Positions 34,242 through 46,143 of a stretch of DNA of 64,000 nt are shown here, in pieces. Location of the stretch: positions 2,008,501 to 2,072,500 of the forward strand of contig NC_089460.1 in NCBI RefSeq assembly GCF_026210795.1, read 5' to 3'. The position numbers and the translations under genes were made by a program. The DNA comes from Rhizophagus irregularis (Eukaryota; Glomeromycota; Glomeromycetes; Glomerales; Glomeraceae). Position 1 is the first letter of the stretch, and every line of letters starts with the position of its first letter. The notes beneath the pieces were generated by a model, which was not told the DNA's origin, made no database searches, and saw only the letters and a program-made list of their open reading frames with translations.

Positions 34242-34457
34242 AGGATTTTGCTTATTTATAGTAAAAATCACTATAGAAAATTAATCCTTTACTAATGATT
34301 TTTACCTTATTTTTTTCTTAAATTCTATTGGTTAATTAGCTAAAAAGGAAAAAAATCATAATAATATAATATAAAATTTTCTTTTATAATAGAATTTGCA
34401 AAGAATTTTATATATCTTTAAACCTGAAAGTAACCTATCTTATACAGTGCAGAACCT
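34242..34457. mobile_element. AGGATCC-family MITE copy
   Basis: Begins AGGATTTTGCTTATTTATAG and ends AACCTATCTTATACAGTGCAGAACCT. It is about 90 percent similar by eye to the left part of the split copy at 15395 (CTTAAATTCTATTGGTTAAT, TAGCTAAAAAGGAAAAAAAT). Confidence 0.7.
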
Positions 34458-34980
34458 TTATAATAGGAACTTTAAAAAATTTAAATAAAATTTGATTCTA
34501 TGATTGGATTTTAATTTTATAAAAAAATTTAAACTTTATTTATTAAAAGGAATTGATTTATAAAATAAAAAAAAAGTCTCAATTTTTCAGATTACAGTCA
34601 AACCTCTATATACCGATATTACTGTTTTGAGGAAAAAGCATCAGTATATCGAATTATCAGTTTATAAAAAAAATTTTGTATACTAATATTATTATAAGTA
34701 ACGTGATTAATATCAGTATAAATATTTTAATATATATAAATATACAACTTTATTCTATATTTATAAAATTCAAAAAATTTATTAACAAAATTGTATCAAT
34801 TATATCAATCATGTATTACATTAGGGATTAGAAGTAAATATCAATTATATAATTACGTTATTAGAATTAGAAGTAAAATAACTATCTAATGTAGTCTGCT
34901 TTAAATTGATGATATGTGATCTTAATACTTCATGTCTTAATTTTTGTAATGTATTTAATTCACTTTGATTAATAGAATTA

Positions 34981-37029
34981 CACAGGCAATCTCAATAAAT
35001 TGGATCAGTTAGTTCCAGTAAAAATATCTGATATATCAAGACATCTGATATATCGAAAAAATCTCACCAAACCAGATTTATATAAAAATATATGAAAAAT
35101 CTGAAATACCAAGAAATCACGTGATTTTTTGTTCAAAATTTTCAAAATTTTATTCAAAAATGAATATAATTTTATTATTATAAAAGAACTATCTGTCATA
35201 CATTAAAATCAAAATATTCATTTAGTTTACTTTGCCTTTTTTTCATTTATATTATCAAAAAAAATCCTTTTTTTCAATTTAATTAAATTTTTCATTTCTA
35301 AATTACCAATTTCTAAATCTTTTTGTTGAATATATTTAATTACATTTTCAATGCTATTTAACACAACTATTGTAGAGATTTCATCTTGCTCCTCTTCCTC
35401 TTCAATTTCCCTTTCATTTGTTCCCTTTACAACATCAACAATTTCTTGTAATGATAATTCCTCTTCAGCAGATGCTCTATTATCAATATTAATATAGTCA
35501 TTCACAGCTAAAGGATCTACAAATCCTAACTTATCAATTAATAATTGTAATTCATGTCCAATATTATCTTCTTCATAATCAGAATTGTCTGAACATTCAG
35601 AATCTTCCATATTATTATTGGAAAGGATTCCAACTTTAACCCAACTGTTAAGAATTGTTTTTTTAGATACTTTTTTCCAGGCATCTGCAATTAAATTGAT
35701 TGAATCAAAAATATCAATTGGGGTGGAATGGGGTCTCCCTCTTCATAAAAATCATAAGTTTGAATACGATTTTGACATAACAATTTGCGATATTGTGCTT
35801 TTAAACTATAAATAATACCTTGATCTAATGGTTGAAGAAATGATGTTGTATTTGGTGGTAAAAAATGAACCTTAACATTTGAAAGACTATTGATATTCTC
35901 AGATTCATGACATCTAGCATTATCTATTAGTAAAATAATATGCCGATTTTCTTTAAGCATTTTGGAATTTAATCTTTCAAGATAATGTTTGAAAATACTC
36001 CTTTGCATCCAAACTTTAGAGTTCCAATAATATCAAACAGGGAAAGATTTTTTTTCAATTCCCTTTAATGCACATGGTGTTTCATATTTATGAATAAAAA
36101 CTAAAGGCAATCTTTCATCACCAGAAGTATTACAAGTTGCCAAAATACTAACACATTCTTTAGGACGTTTTTTACCAACTGAAGTACAGGATCATGTACT
36201 ATTGTTTTGGATGGTTCATCACAGTTCCAGATATCTTTTAGTTCATATGCTTGAAGAATTTCTCGTAATTCAGCTCTCATTTATAGAAGTTTATCAATAG
36301 GAGCACTGCCAGCTTCTCCTTTTTTTTATATATATGCAAATTATTTCTCTGTTTAAAGTTGCTTAACCATCCTGCAGATGCTGAAAAGTTGGTGATATCA
36401 AGTAAGTTAGTACACTCTACTGCTTTTTGTTGGATAATAGGCCCATTTATAATTAAATTTCTTGAAATTTATTGATCAACCTAAATGCTCATTACTTCTT
36501 CTAATTGTGGATAAACACTAGATTTTTCACGAAAATTATTTGCATTTGGTAAAGTGGTATCAATGGAAAGCCAATATTCTAATCCTTTTAAAATATCAGA
36601 AACTGTGCTAGTGGAAATTCCATATTGTGCTGCTAATTTAACACCACTAAATTTTTGATCTCTTCGTTTTTTGCAGAGTTCTTTCTTTTGAGCTAATGTT
36701 AAAAATTTCTTCTTTTTATTATTCGTATCTTTGTTTTCTCTCATGCTAAAGTATAGTTTGAAAAAAAAAACAGTGAGAAAAATTGTTTGCCTAATTAATA
36801 AATGATTGACATAATTATTTCGGACTTCGAAAAAATTAATACATCATATCAAGATTTTTTAACTATAGTTGATCTAGAATAAAATCCATTTTACGAAATA
36901 TCGAGATTTTACTAATAAAGTCTGATATATCAAGATTGTTTTAATATAAATGATTTGGTTTCAGAAGAAAAATCCAAAATAGTGCCAAATCTGGTTTATC
37001 GAGGATCTGATTTATCGAGATTGCCTGTG
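34981..37029 (-). mobile_element. Inner Tigger/pogo transposon nested in the outer transposase
   Basis: Inverted ends CACAGGCAATCTC and GAGATTGCCTGTG flanked by TA on both sides (34979-34980 and 37030-37031). It is inserted inside the C-terminal coding region of the outer Tigger: both flanks encode contiguous transposase sequence. The terminal sequence differs from the outer element, so this is a separate pogo lineage. Confidence 0.9.
35227..36744 (-). pseudogene. Inner Tigger transposase, frameshifted
   Basis: An N-terminal HTH of Pipsqueak type (LTLAQKKELCKKRRDQKFSG, LAAQYGISTSTVSDILKGLE) is intact at 36744-36481. The middle (about 36480-36010) is recognisable only in pieces with stops (GSAPIDKLL, DIWNCDEPSKT). 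The DDE second-Asp block (HIILLIDNARCHESENINSL, VHFLPPNTTSFLQPLDQGII) lies at 36008-35691. The acidic C-terminal end (MEDSECSDNSDYEEDNIGHE) is at 35610-35227 in another frame. Confidence 0.85.
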
Positions 37030-38413
37030 TATTTAATGATGAAGATTTAAAAAACATAACAAAATCATCCAAATTATTTAAGGCCTGAACTTTTGAAATT
37101 ACTGATGGAATTTCTTTATCAGATTCAACTTTTAGTTCATTTTTATCTAAATTTACTAAAGATATAATTTCTTCATCAGTTAGCCTTTTGTTACATCATC
37201 AACATAAATAAATTCATCTGTGGCGTCCATATAATCATCAAATGGGAGTTGATCAATTAGAAATTGTATTTCTTCCCATTCCACTTGATTATCTTCTTCT
37301 AATTGATTAACACTTTCATCCACTTCCTCTTGATTTACTAATGGAAGTATACCTGTATGCTTCCAACAATTATAAATTATTTCTTGTGTTACTGCATTCC
37401 AAGCATTTGTACAAAAAACAATAGTATCATGAATATTTAAAGAATTGGCTCCTTTATTCAATTGCTGTGAGATTTCATATGCTTCAACCCTATTTTTTAC
37501 AAGAAGTTTTCAATACTTCGCCTAAAATTAAGTGAGTGTATGTTAAAACATTAAAAAATAATAAAAGAAAAAAAAAATGCTAACCTTAAAGGAATTAATG
37601 ATTCCTGCATCACATGGTTGCAAATGAGAAGTAGTATTTGGTGGTAAAAAATGTAGAGTTACATTTGTTAATTGAGTATTTTCATTTGTGAATTTTGTGA
37701 TTTTGCAATCGCATTTTTGTATACAATTTTTTGAGATAATCGTTCCAAATAGAGACCTGCATTCACGCTGTTTTATTCCAATAATAATTAACAGGCAAAT
37801 CATCTTTTTTTTACCTTTTAGTGCTTGTGGATTTTTAGAGGTATGAATAAAAAATGGCGTTAATTTCTCTGTTCCAGTTACGTTATATGTAAAAAGAATT
37901 GTAACTTTTTTTTTGATTTTTTTTTTCCAGAGAGCAGACCTCTTGCTAGAGTTTTTGAAGATTCAAGATTCCAATATAAACCTAAAATAACAAAAAAAAA
38001 ATATTAACACAAATAAGTACATGTAAAATCTGAAAAATTCAGTATTTACCTGTTTTATCACAATTAAAGACATCATTTAAATCATAATCCTTAATTATTT
38101 CATGCAACTTTTGTCTTTCTTCATCTAAAGTTTCAAGTGGAGCACTTACTGCTTCACCACATTTAACATATTCTTTTATGTTATGACATTTTTTAAAATT
38201 AGAAATCCAACCATTAGAAGCTTTAAAATTATTAACTTCAAAACTCCTAGCAAAAAATTCTGCTTTTTCACGTAAAATATCAGTATTAATAACAAGATCT
38301 GTTTTAAGCACGTTTGTAACCTATAGTGTCATAGCCTTCTCCACTTCTGGAAATTGTATAGGTCTTTCTCTTTGTTTTTACTTTCCTCAAAGTCTAAATC
38401 TAGAAATAACCAC

Positions 38414-39031
38414 TAGAGTTCCGAACAGGTTGACCAAATTCAGGTAACCTGACAGGTTGACCTGAATTTTTCAGATCAGGTTTAGCAATTGCAATTCAGA
38501 ATCAGTTCAGATTGTAACATCAATATAACCTGAATGACCTATTGACCTGAAACTATGATTTTATATAATAAGTAAGTTATGGTATTATAATTCACTTTTT
38601 ATATTGATTTTATATAATAAAAGTGAATTGTGATAATTGGAAAATTGACTTTTTTATATTGATTTTATATAATAAAAGTGAATTGTGATATTGGGATTCA
38701 CTTTTTTATATTGATTTTATATAATAAAAGTGAATTGCGATATCAGAATTCACTTTTTTATATTGATTTTATATTTAAAAAGTTAGTTGTGATATTGCAA
38801 TTCACCTTTTTATACAATTTTAATATAAAAAACTGAATCACAATATTTCAAAAAAAATGGTTTGCATCATTTTTTTGATTTTTTTAATATAAATCCTGAA
38901 AATTTTCAGGTTTCAGTTCAGGTTAGGTCAAATAGATAACCTGATATAACCTGACCTAATCTGACCTAAAAAAAAATTTCAGGTCAGGTTTATCAATTTA
39001 CCTGACCTGACCTGACCCATTCAGAACTCTA
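38414..39031. mobile_element. 618-bp palindromic hAT-type MITE with GGTCAGG subterminal arrays
   Basis: Ends TAGAGTTCCGAAC and ATTCAGAACTCTA are inverted. Flanks ATAACCAC (38406-38413) and GTAACCAC (39032-39039) match 7 of 8. Subterminal zones are packed with GGTCAGG/CCTGACC words. The interior repeats TTTTATATTGATTTTATATA units near 38590-38780, about five copies of roughly 60 bp. It disrupts the outer Tigger transposase. Confidence 0.85.
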
Positions 39032-39484
39032 GTAACCACTTATCTTTATCTTCAAAATATCAGAAACTGTGTTCTGTTTAATATCATATTGAATAGCAAG
39101 TTGTTCTTGGATAAGTCATGGTTTTTTCTGATAGTCTAAGCAAAGTTGATACTTTTGTGCTTTTATTAAAGTTTCTCTTTTTCGTGGCTGTGAAAGAGTT
39201 TGAACAGCTTTTCTTTTTTCTGATATTGAGAAAAATAAAAATCACATAACTTCATTTACGTAATCTAACTTTAAATATTTAATATATCGGTATATAAACC
39301 AGATCTATATATACGTTACTATATGAGGAACAAATGAATAGTATCAAATAACATTATATCGTAAAATCATATAAAAAATCGGTATAATGAGGTTTTTTTA
39401 TTAGATAAAAAATGGAAAATTAAAAATCATTGGTATAAGCAAATATCAGTATATATTGTATCAGTATATAGAGGTCTAACTGTA

Positions 39485-40986
39485 TATAAGCATCACATTG
39501 TAACTTCGAATATCAAGCTTAATTGCGTAATATAGATAAATAATATACTGAATAGATATGGATAAATGAAATACTGAAAAGAAGATTACGTGATTATGAG
39601 TAATATAATATTTATAATTAGATCATATGATAAAAGTTACATGATAAAAGTCACATGATATAATGTAATGATAGGACATTGTGATATGATCTATTTATAG
39701 GTTAGAGATGAAAGAATAATAGAATAGAAAATAATAGAATAACAGATTAAAAAATAACAGATTAGAAAGACAACATATTAAAAAAATAATATCACAAATT
39801 ACAGAATTAGATTACAGAATATTTTTAGGATACATCAATTTTGATCACTAAAAAAAAGATTAAGTAGTAGTAGTTTTTGATCAAGTTTCTGTAGTTGAGA
39901 ATAACTCAAATACTTTTTAATTAATAAAATATAAATATACATTATTTAATTATTTTGATTCTTTTATACTATTTTTTTAGATGAAAAAGTACATTATTAT
40001 GATCCTGATACTTTAATAAAAATATTAATTATTAAAAGTTATTTTGAATATGCTCATTGTTCACTTGAGATTTAATTGATATTTTATTTTATTAAAGTAT
40101 AAATTATAAGTTGAATTAAAATATATAACTTTTATGATGAGAACTATCGAAGTTTGAAAGTTAAAATACGGATAAAATATCATAATGAGAGCTATTGTAG
40201 TTTGAAAGTTAAGTACAAAATATAAATTTAAACCAAACAAAAGAATATTAATATTTCGTTGAGAACAAAGATAATAGGGTAAATACCTTTTGTTTATTGA
40301 TAGGTAAGGTGGCAGACGTTAGTGATAACGTAATACATATATTAACCAATCAGAAATTAGGATATTTATTCATTGTATTTTATTATAAACTAATAAATTA
40401 GATATACAATAATGAGATTTGTATTTTATTATATGCATTTTTTGACCAAATTAAAGTAAAATTACTTAATTTTTAAAATCTGAATTGTCTTTTAAATATT
40501 TACTTAATGGTATATAATTATCATCTATAATATTAAATTGACTTATATTTAAACAACCTTATTCATTAAATCTTTTTTTTCTTAGCATATTAAAAAAAAA
40601 TCTGTATATTAAATGTGACTAAAAAAAATCTGTAATACAAAAATTTAAACTAGTCTTAATTTTGACTAAATTTAATCAACATATTTAAATTACAGATTTT
40701 TAAATAGTTAAAACTCAACCAAAATTTAATTTAGAAAAAAATAACCAATAATTTTTAAAGCTAATGGTCATATCTATAAAAATTATTGGTTAAATTTTTT
40801 TACTTTAATGTAAAAAAATTTTTTTTTAGGAATTTATAATCAATCAAATAATCAATTATTACTATATATAAGTAATTGAGTATAAAGGTTCTGCACTATA
40901 AGTAAATGAAGTCCTAAAAATGCATTAAGTATTAAGTTATTTAAATAATATTGAAAAGTTATGATAAGTATATTTTCAAAAAGCTA
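39485..40986. other. AT-rich desert
   Basis: 1.5 kb without a gene. Contains a direct repeat of a GAGCTATTGTAGTTTGAAAGT-like motif near 40137-40215. Confidence 0.4.
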
Positions 40987-40994
40987 TTCATATA

Positions 40995-41238
40995 TAAGGT
41001 TGCTTGCCGAAACCTAGGGGTTTAGGCAAGATGGCGTTTTGCCGAAAAGCGAAATTCTGCTGAAACTATATTAAAGTTATATTAAAAAACTGGCGAAACT
41101 TTGGAGAAAGGCGAAACTGCCGAAACTTATTATAAATGCCGAAACTGCCGAAACTCTGCCGAAACTATAATAAATCTATAGTAAAATTTTGACGAAACTA
41201 ATCGTAGGATTTTGAAGAGGTTTAGACAAGCAACCTTA
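40995..41238. mobile_element. 244-bp hAT-type MITE with iterated GCCGAAAC
   Basis: Ends TAAGGTTGCTTGCC and GACAAGCAACCTTA are inverted repeats, and both flanks are TTCATATA (40987-40994 and 41239-41246), a perfect 8-bp duplication. The interior has about ten direct copies of G(C/G)CGAAAC-like words. TAAGG matches the hAT end consensus YARNG. Confidence 0.88.
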
Positions 41239-41246
41239 TTCATATA

Positions 41247-43846
41247 TGACTAGAATATTATATTTAAATCATTTTAATTAAGTTAAATTGTATTTGCTAT
41301 TTCAATTTAATACAGGTATTTAAAGTACTTAAGTATTGAATTATTTAATGTTATTAAAAAGATAGTAATTAGTATTAATTCTCTTTGTGATATTGAAAAG
41401 CAATCAATAAAAAATACAAAAATGTATTTCAATATTATAATTGATCTTAGAGTATAACAAATAATAGTTGAATTGTCATTAATTTTACAATTTTTCTTTA
41501 ATATTAATATAATTTTTAATCATTTTTTAATACCTCTTGTATTATCCTAGTAAAGATTTCAAATTTTCAATTACTTACTTATAAAGGTCAACTAGTTTTA
41601 TCATTTAATAATGTAATTATTGAATTTATTTATTAAATTATATTATATTTTATTATTGTTAATTAAGTTTATTTATTATATTATTATGCATAATATATAG
41701 ATTTTAAAATCTAATACTGTTGATAATTATTTTATAGAAAATATAATTGATAAATTACAATTAATATTGCAATCTTTTTAAATGGTATTGATTCTATAAA
41801 TATTATTGAAACATAAAGAATACATTGTGAAAATAGATTTTTAAAACATGAAAATTTAGTAATATTATTAAATGATGGTAATACTTTATATATGTATAAA
41901 AAGTATAACTAAAGGTATAATTTGTCAACATTTTTAGCATATTATATTATACTCAAATATAGTAAAATTTCATATTAATATTATACCAAATAGATAGTAT
42001 AAAGATAGTATTTTAATAAACTTAGAGGGTAATATTAAAAATTCACAAATGATAATTTATCATTATTATTTTATCAAATTAATTTTACATTTCAAAATAT
42101 GCAATATTTTCAAAAATTGAATAATAATAAAAGTGTTTATTAGCAAAATACTTCTTAAAGAAATTAATTTGGTATAGCATTTTCAATAGTAAAAACAGCT
42201 GTTAATACTTAATATTACTTTAAAAACTAATAGTAATTGTAAATTAATTCAGTTATTGAAAGAATTTATTGCAATAAAACATGAAAGAAGTACAGAAGTT
42301 GGTGATGATAATAATTTAGAAGAAATTAATGATATAAAAAGAGCTGTACAGAATACTAATATAATTTCATTACAAAAAGATTTAATTAATCAAATTATTG
42401 ATTCTAGTATTATTAAAATTTGGAAAATTACTTTTAAAAGAAGATTAAAGAGTATGTTAGAATTGTTAAAAAGAAAAATTTTAATATAAAAAATTACAGA
42501 TAGAAACAAATGATAATCAAATTACAAGAATACAGTGAAAATATCTTTTATATAGTTAATTTAAATATTACCAAAAAAAAATGTCTAATCAGTAAAAGAT
42601 AAATATAAAAATATTAATACAAAATATAATATATAAATATATATAGATTTATTAAGGTATTTGATGATTTAATATCAAGAAAATAATATATATATGTGCA
42701 TTTATTAATTTATAATTTAATTGCATCACAAATTACTTAATTGAAGTGAATGTGAAAATGTATAATAATATAATGCATTTTTTTAAAAGGTTTAAAAAAA
42801 ACCATATAAAGACTAGCTATTTTTTGGTAAATAAAGGTTTAAAAAGTTAGGAAAAAAATGTGTTTTTTTTTATATTATTTCTTTTAATAAAATTTAATCA
42901 TTTTTTACTTAATAGCTATAATAAAACATTTATTAGAAAGAGAAAAAAATTCTACATATGAGCACTTTACAGTAGAAAGAGATGAAACTACTAAAAAAAA
43001 TAAAAAATAAGTTAATATAAAATCTGAAAAAATTATAGCATTTAAAATATTTTTAACATATAAAAGAAAATTTGAATTTTTTCAGTAGTTTTATTTTTTT
43101 TTACTATAAAGCGCTTATATTATTTATGTATTTTACTAAAAATAAAAAGAATATTTTAAATTACTTTTAAATTTTAAGATTTTTCATGTAAAAAATTTAA
43201 ATAAAATTACAAAATCAAAATCACATAATTAGGTGATTTTTACTTAAATAAAATTTTTTTATATTTTTAAATTTAAGTATATTTTAATAAAAATTTTTTT
43301 ATAAAATTAATATATAATCTAAAATTTTTAAAATTCAAATTTAACTATTAGAACTATTAATTTCAGCATTTTTTTTTTTTATTTTTATATATAAAAATGC
43401 TAAAACTATTAGTTTTAGTTTTGGCATTTTTTTTTGCATTTTTTATAGCTATATTTATTAGTTTTAGCATTTTTTTTCATATTTTTTTCATATATATGAT
43501 TAGAAAATTTACAGATATTATGTAATTATTAAAAAGGAGAATTAAAATCTTATATTACACTTAATAAAATCATATAATTTATAAATATTATAATTTAATT
43601 AGTTATATTATTAGTTATTAAATCTAATAAGAGGTTTATATTAAACTGAATATTACATAATATATAACTTTTTTTTAATGTTTAATAGTATTTACAGTAA
43701 TTATATTAAATGTAATTATTTATAAATACATTTAATTAATTATGAAGATATTAATAATTATGATTAATAATTATATATAATTAATTATGAAATATGTAAT
43801 TATTTATATATTTTAAATTACGAATTACATTTTTAGTTGATGATTT
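41247..43846. other. AT-rich desert with weak coding remnants
   Basis: 2.6 kb, extremely AT-rich. A 77-codon open stretch at 42256-42489 (ERSTEVGDDNNLEEINDIKR) could be an eroded coding fragment; I cannot assign it. Diverged AGCATTTTTT..AAAAATGCT hairpins occur at about 43360-43480, resembling the array at 44035. Confidence 0.35.
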
Positions 43847-43854
43847 ATCAAACC

Positions 43855-44741
43855 TAGAGCTCCGAACGGGTTGGATCAGGTCAGGTTACCTGGTTAACCC
43901 AAACCGAAATTTTTTTTCAGGTCAGGTCGGGTCGGGTAAACCGTTCTGACCTGACCCGACCTATTTGACCCGAAAGTTTATTATTAAATATTGTAAAAAA
44001 ACGTTTTGTAACGTTTTTTACTTTTTGTTTATATATATAAAATGCCGAAACTATTTGTTTCAGCGTTTTTCCTTTTGATTTTACATGTAAAAATGCCAAA
44101 ACTGATAGTTTCAGCATTTTTTTTTTAATTTTACATGTAAAAATACCGAAATCATTAGTTCCAGCATTTTTCTTTTTGATTTTACATATAAAAACGCCGA
44201 AACTGATAGTTTCAGCATTTTTTTTCAATTTTACATGTAAAAACGCCGGAATCATTAGGTCCAGCATTTTTCTTTTTGATTTTACATGTAAAAACGCCAG
44301 AATCATTAGTTCTGGCAGTTTTCTTTTGATTTTACATGTAAAAACGCCGAAACTGATAGTTTCGGCGTTTATTTTTCGATTTTACATGTAAAAACGCTGG
44401 AATCATTAGTTCCGGTATTTTTCCTTTTTGATTTTACATGTAAAAATGCCAGAATCATTAGTTCCGGCATTTTTCCTTTTTGATTTTACATGTAAAAACG
44501 CTGGAATCATTAGTTCTGGCGTTTTTCTTTTGATTTTACATGTAAAAATGCCGGAATCATTATAAGTTTTGGCGTTATTTAATTTATTTGACCCAAATAT
44601 ATGTCAGGTCAACGGGTCGGGTCAGGTACCGACCAGCACTGATCTGACCCGTGTCAGGTTATGAATTTGATGACCTGACCTGAATATTTCAGGTCAACTC
44701 GTCAGGTCACCCGATCTGTCGGGTCAGGTTTCGGAGCTCTA
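43855..44741. mobile_element. 887-bp hAT-type element with perfect 8-bp duplication and hairpin array
   Basis: Ends TAGAGCTCCGAA and TTTCGGAGCTCTA are inverted, and both flanks are ATCAAACC (43847-43854 and 44742-44749). Both subterminal zones are dense in GGTCAGGTC/GGGTCGGGT and complements. The middle is an array of about 11 hairpin units. No coding capacity; ORFs across it follow the repeats. Confidence 0.92.
44035..44580. repeat. Array of about 11 tandem hairpin units (about 50 bp each)
   Basis: Each unit contains the perfect palindrome TTTTACATGTAAAA followed by an imperfect hairpin of the form AACGCCGAAACTGATAG-TTTCGGCGTT. Two arm types alternate: GCCGAAAC..GTTTCGGC and GCCGGAATC..GTTCCGGC. 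Several unit pairs show compensatory changes that keep the stem (CGCTGG with TCTGGC; GCCAG with CTGGC). It lies entirely within the element at 43855-44741. Confidence 0.9.
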
Positions 44742-45201
44742 ATCAAACCATATATAGCAAAATTACAATACTATAAATTATACAACAGTTTCTCATCTTT
44801 CTTCTCTTCCTTCTTTACACTTTATATACATTATATTTAGCTTTACAGATGAATATAAAACTTCTTGAAGCAGATATTAAAATTACTTTTAAAAAACCAG
44901 CTGAATTAGTATTATCATTACAATAAATCAGTAATATATCTATTATTTAAGAAATTATATTGATGAATATAAAAATTTTGGATAAACTAGTGTACCAACC
45001 AATAGTTATATTATAATTAATAATAATGAAATTTAGATATAAAAGCCACATTTTTTACTTTAAAAGGCAAGAATAAGCCAATTAGTTATATAGAAATAGT
45101 CAAATAAAATGCAAATAATAATAACAATAAATTTAGCTTACCATTCCTTAATAATAATACTGTAAATAAAAAATATTAGTACTAGAAGCATAATATATTT
45201 A

Positions 45202-45354
45202 ATATGGGGTCTTTGCAATAGAAAAGTATGAAACTCAAAAAAAATTTTAATATGCTAATTATGTTTTTTTTACTGAAATAAATGCAAATTTAATATTAAT
45301 TTAATTTTTAATTTTTTTTGAGTTTCATACCTTTCTATTGCAAAAACCCTATAT
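45202..45354. repeat. 153-bp palindromic MITE
   Basis: Left arm ATATGGGGTCTTTGCAATAG then AAAAGTATGAAACTC; right arm GAGTTTCATACCTTTCTATT then GCAAAAACCCTATAT. The arms are nearly perfect over about 45 bp, so the element folds as one hairpin. The flanks are AT-rich and give no unique target duplication. Confidence 0.82.
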
Positions 45355-46143
45355 GTCTTCAAAAGTAAAGGAAAAGACTATATACATTTCCAAAAAATAT
45401 ATTTCAACAATTATGATTAAATATTATGAACTACTAAGAATTAAATTTATAAATTAATTATATATGATATTCTTTTCACTTAGTTTCAATTCAATATTTT
45501 TAATTACCTAAATAATTGAAATTATATAATCATGATAAAAATTAAGATACAGAAGAAATATATTTTAATTATTATATTGATAGATCTTTTCCCTCTTATT
45601 AGAATATTCAAAAAAAAGGATTTATATTATAATATAAAGAAGTATAAATAGCTTCTCTTGAAAAACTCCTTGTTAAATAGTTTTTAGCATCTTAAGATTT
45701 GAAATAATGGAAAAAGTAAGAATAATTTTAAGTAGTTTTGGTGGATATTTTTAATATTAATACTATTAATATTTTATATTCAGATAATTTACTTGCAGTC
45801 TTGCACCTATCTATTGGATGCAAAGTATTTAAAATAGTTTAAAATAAAAAAAGATGCAAATTAATTATATATTACAAATCATAGGAGACTTGAATAGAGT
45901 TATCAATATAAATTTCACTTTACATGAAGTCACTAATACTTAAAAAATATACTTTTTATTTAACTTGAACTAATCTAAAAATCAACCATTAAAAAGAGAT
46001 TATTAATAGAAGAAAAACCAAAATAATACTCTTAAAAACTTGCAAAAATCTATTAATAAATATGCAAACAATAATGAGTCAAAAAAAAGTAAATCTGTCA
46101 AAAAAAATAAAAATAAAAGTTTAGTATTTTACAAATTATACTA
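45355..46143. other. AT-rich spacer
   Basis: About 790 bp with no recognisable feature. Confidence 0.4.

Larger units (their letters stand above)
34845..39225 (-). pseudogene. Outer Tigger transposase, split by two insertions
   Basis: The N-terminal HTH (LSQPRKRETLIKAQKYQL, QEQLAIQYDIKQNTVSDIL) lies at about 39225-39035 with one in-frame stop. A MITE then interrupts. The CENPB-type HTH (ILREKAEFFARSF, ASNGWISNFKKCHNI) and first catalytic Asp (NDVFNCDKTG, where NCDETG is usual) lie at 38311-38039. The second Asp region (LHFLPPNTTSHLQPCDAGII) is near 37690-37600. The acidic C-terminal part (37461-37180) ends in a one-base deletion near 37190. The frame then reads LTDEEIISLVNLDKNELKVE up to the nested element at 37029. 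It resumes beyond the other end at 34978 (NSINQSELNTLQKLRHEVL, LKQTTLDSYF) with a stop at 34845. Confidence 0.85.
34595..39482 (-). mobile_element. Tigger/pogo transposon (outer), hosting a second Tigger and a hAT-type MITE
   Basis: Terminal inverted repeats CAGTCAAACCTCTATATA and TATATAGAGGTCTAACTG, each next to TA (34593-34594 and 39483-39484). It encodes a broken pogo-family transposase on the minus strand. 34981-37029 and 38414-39031 are later insertions; removing them leaves about 2.2 kb, a normal size for a Tigger. Confidence 0.88.

Noticed and set aside
43917-44391. ORFs on both strands (129 and 71 codons) over the 44-kb array
   Set aside because: They simply follow the period of the tandem hairpin units; no unique sequence or domain.
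44035-44580. CRISPR-like array
   Set aside because: Regular repeats, but the spacers are not unique: the whole unit is repeated, units are contiguous hairpins, and the genome is eukaryotic.
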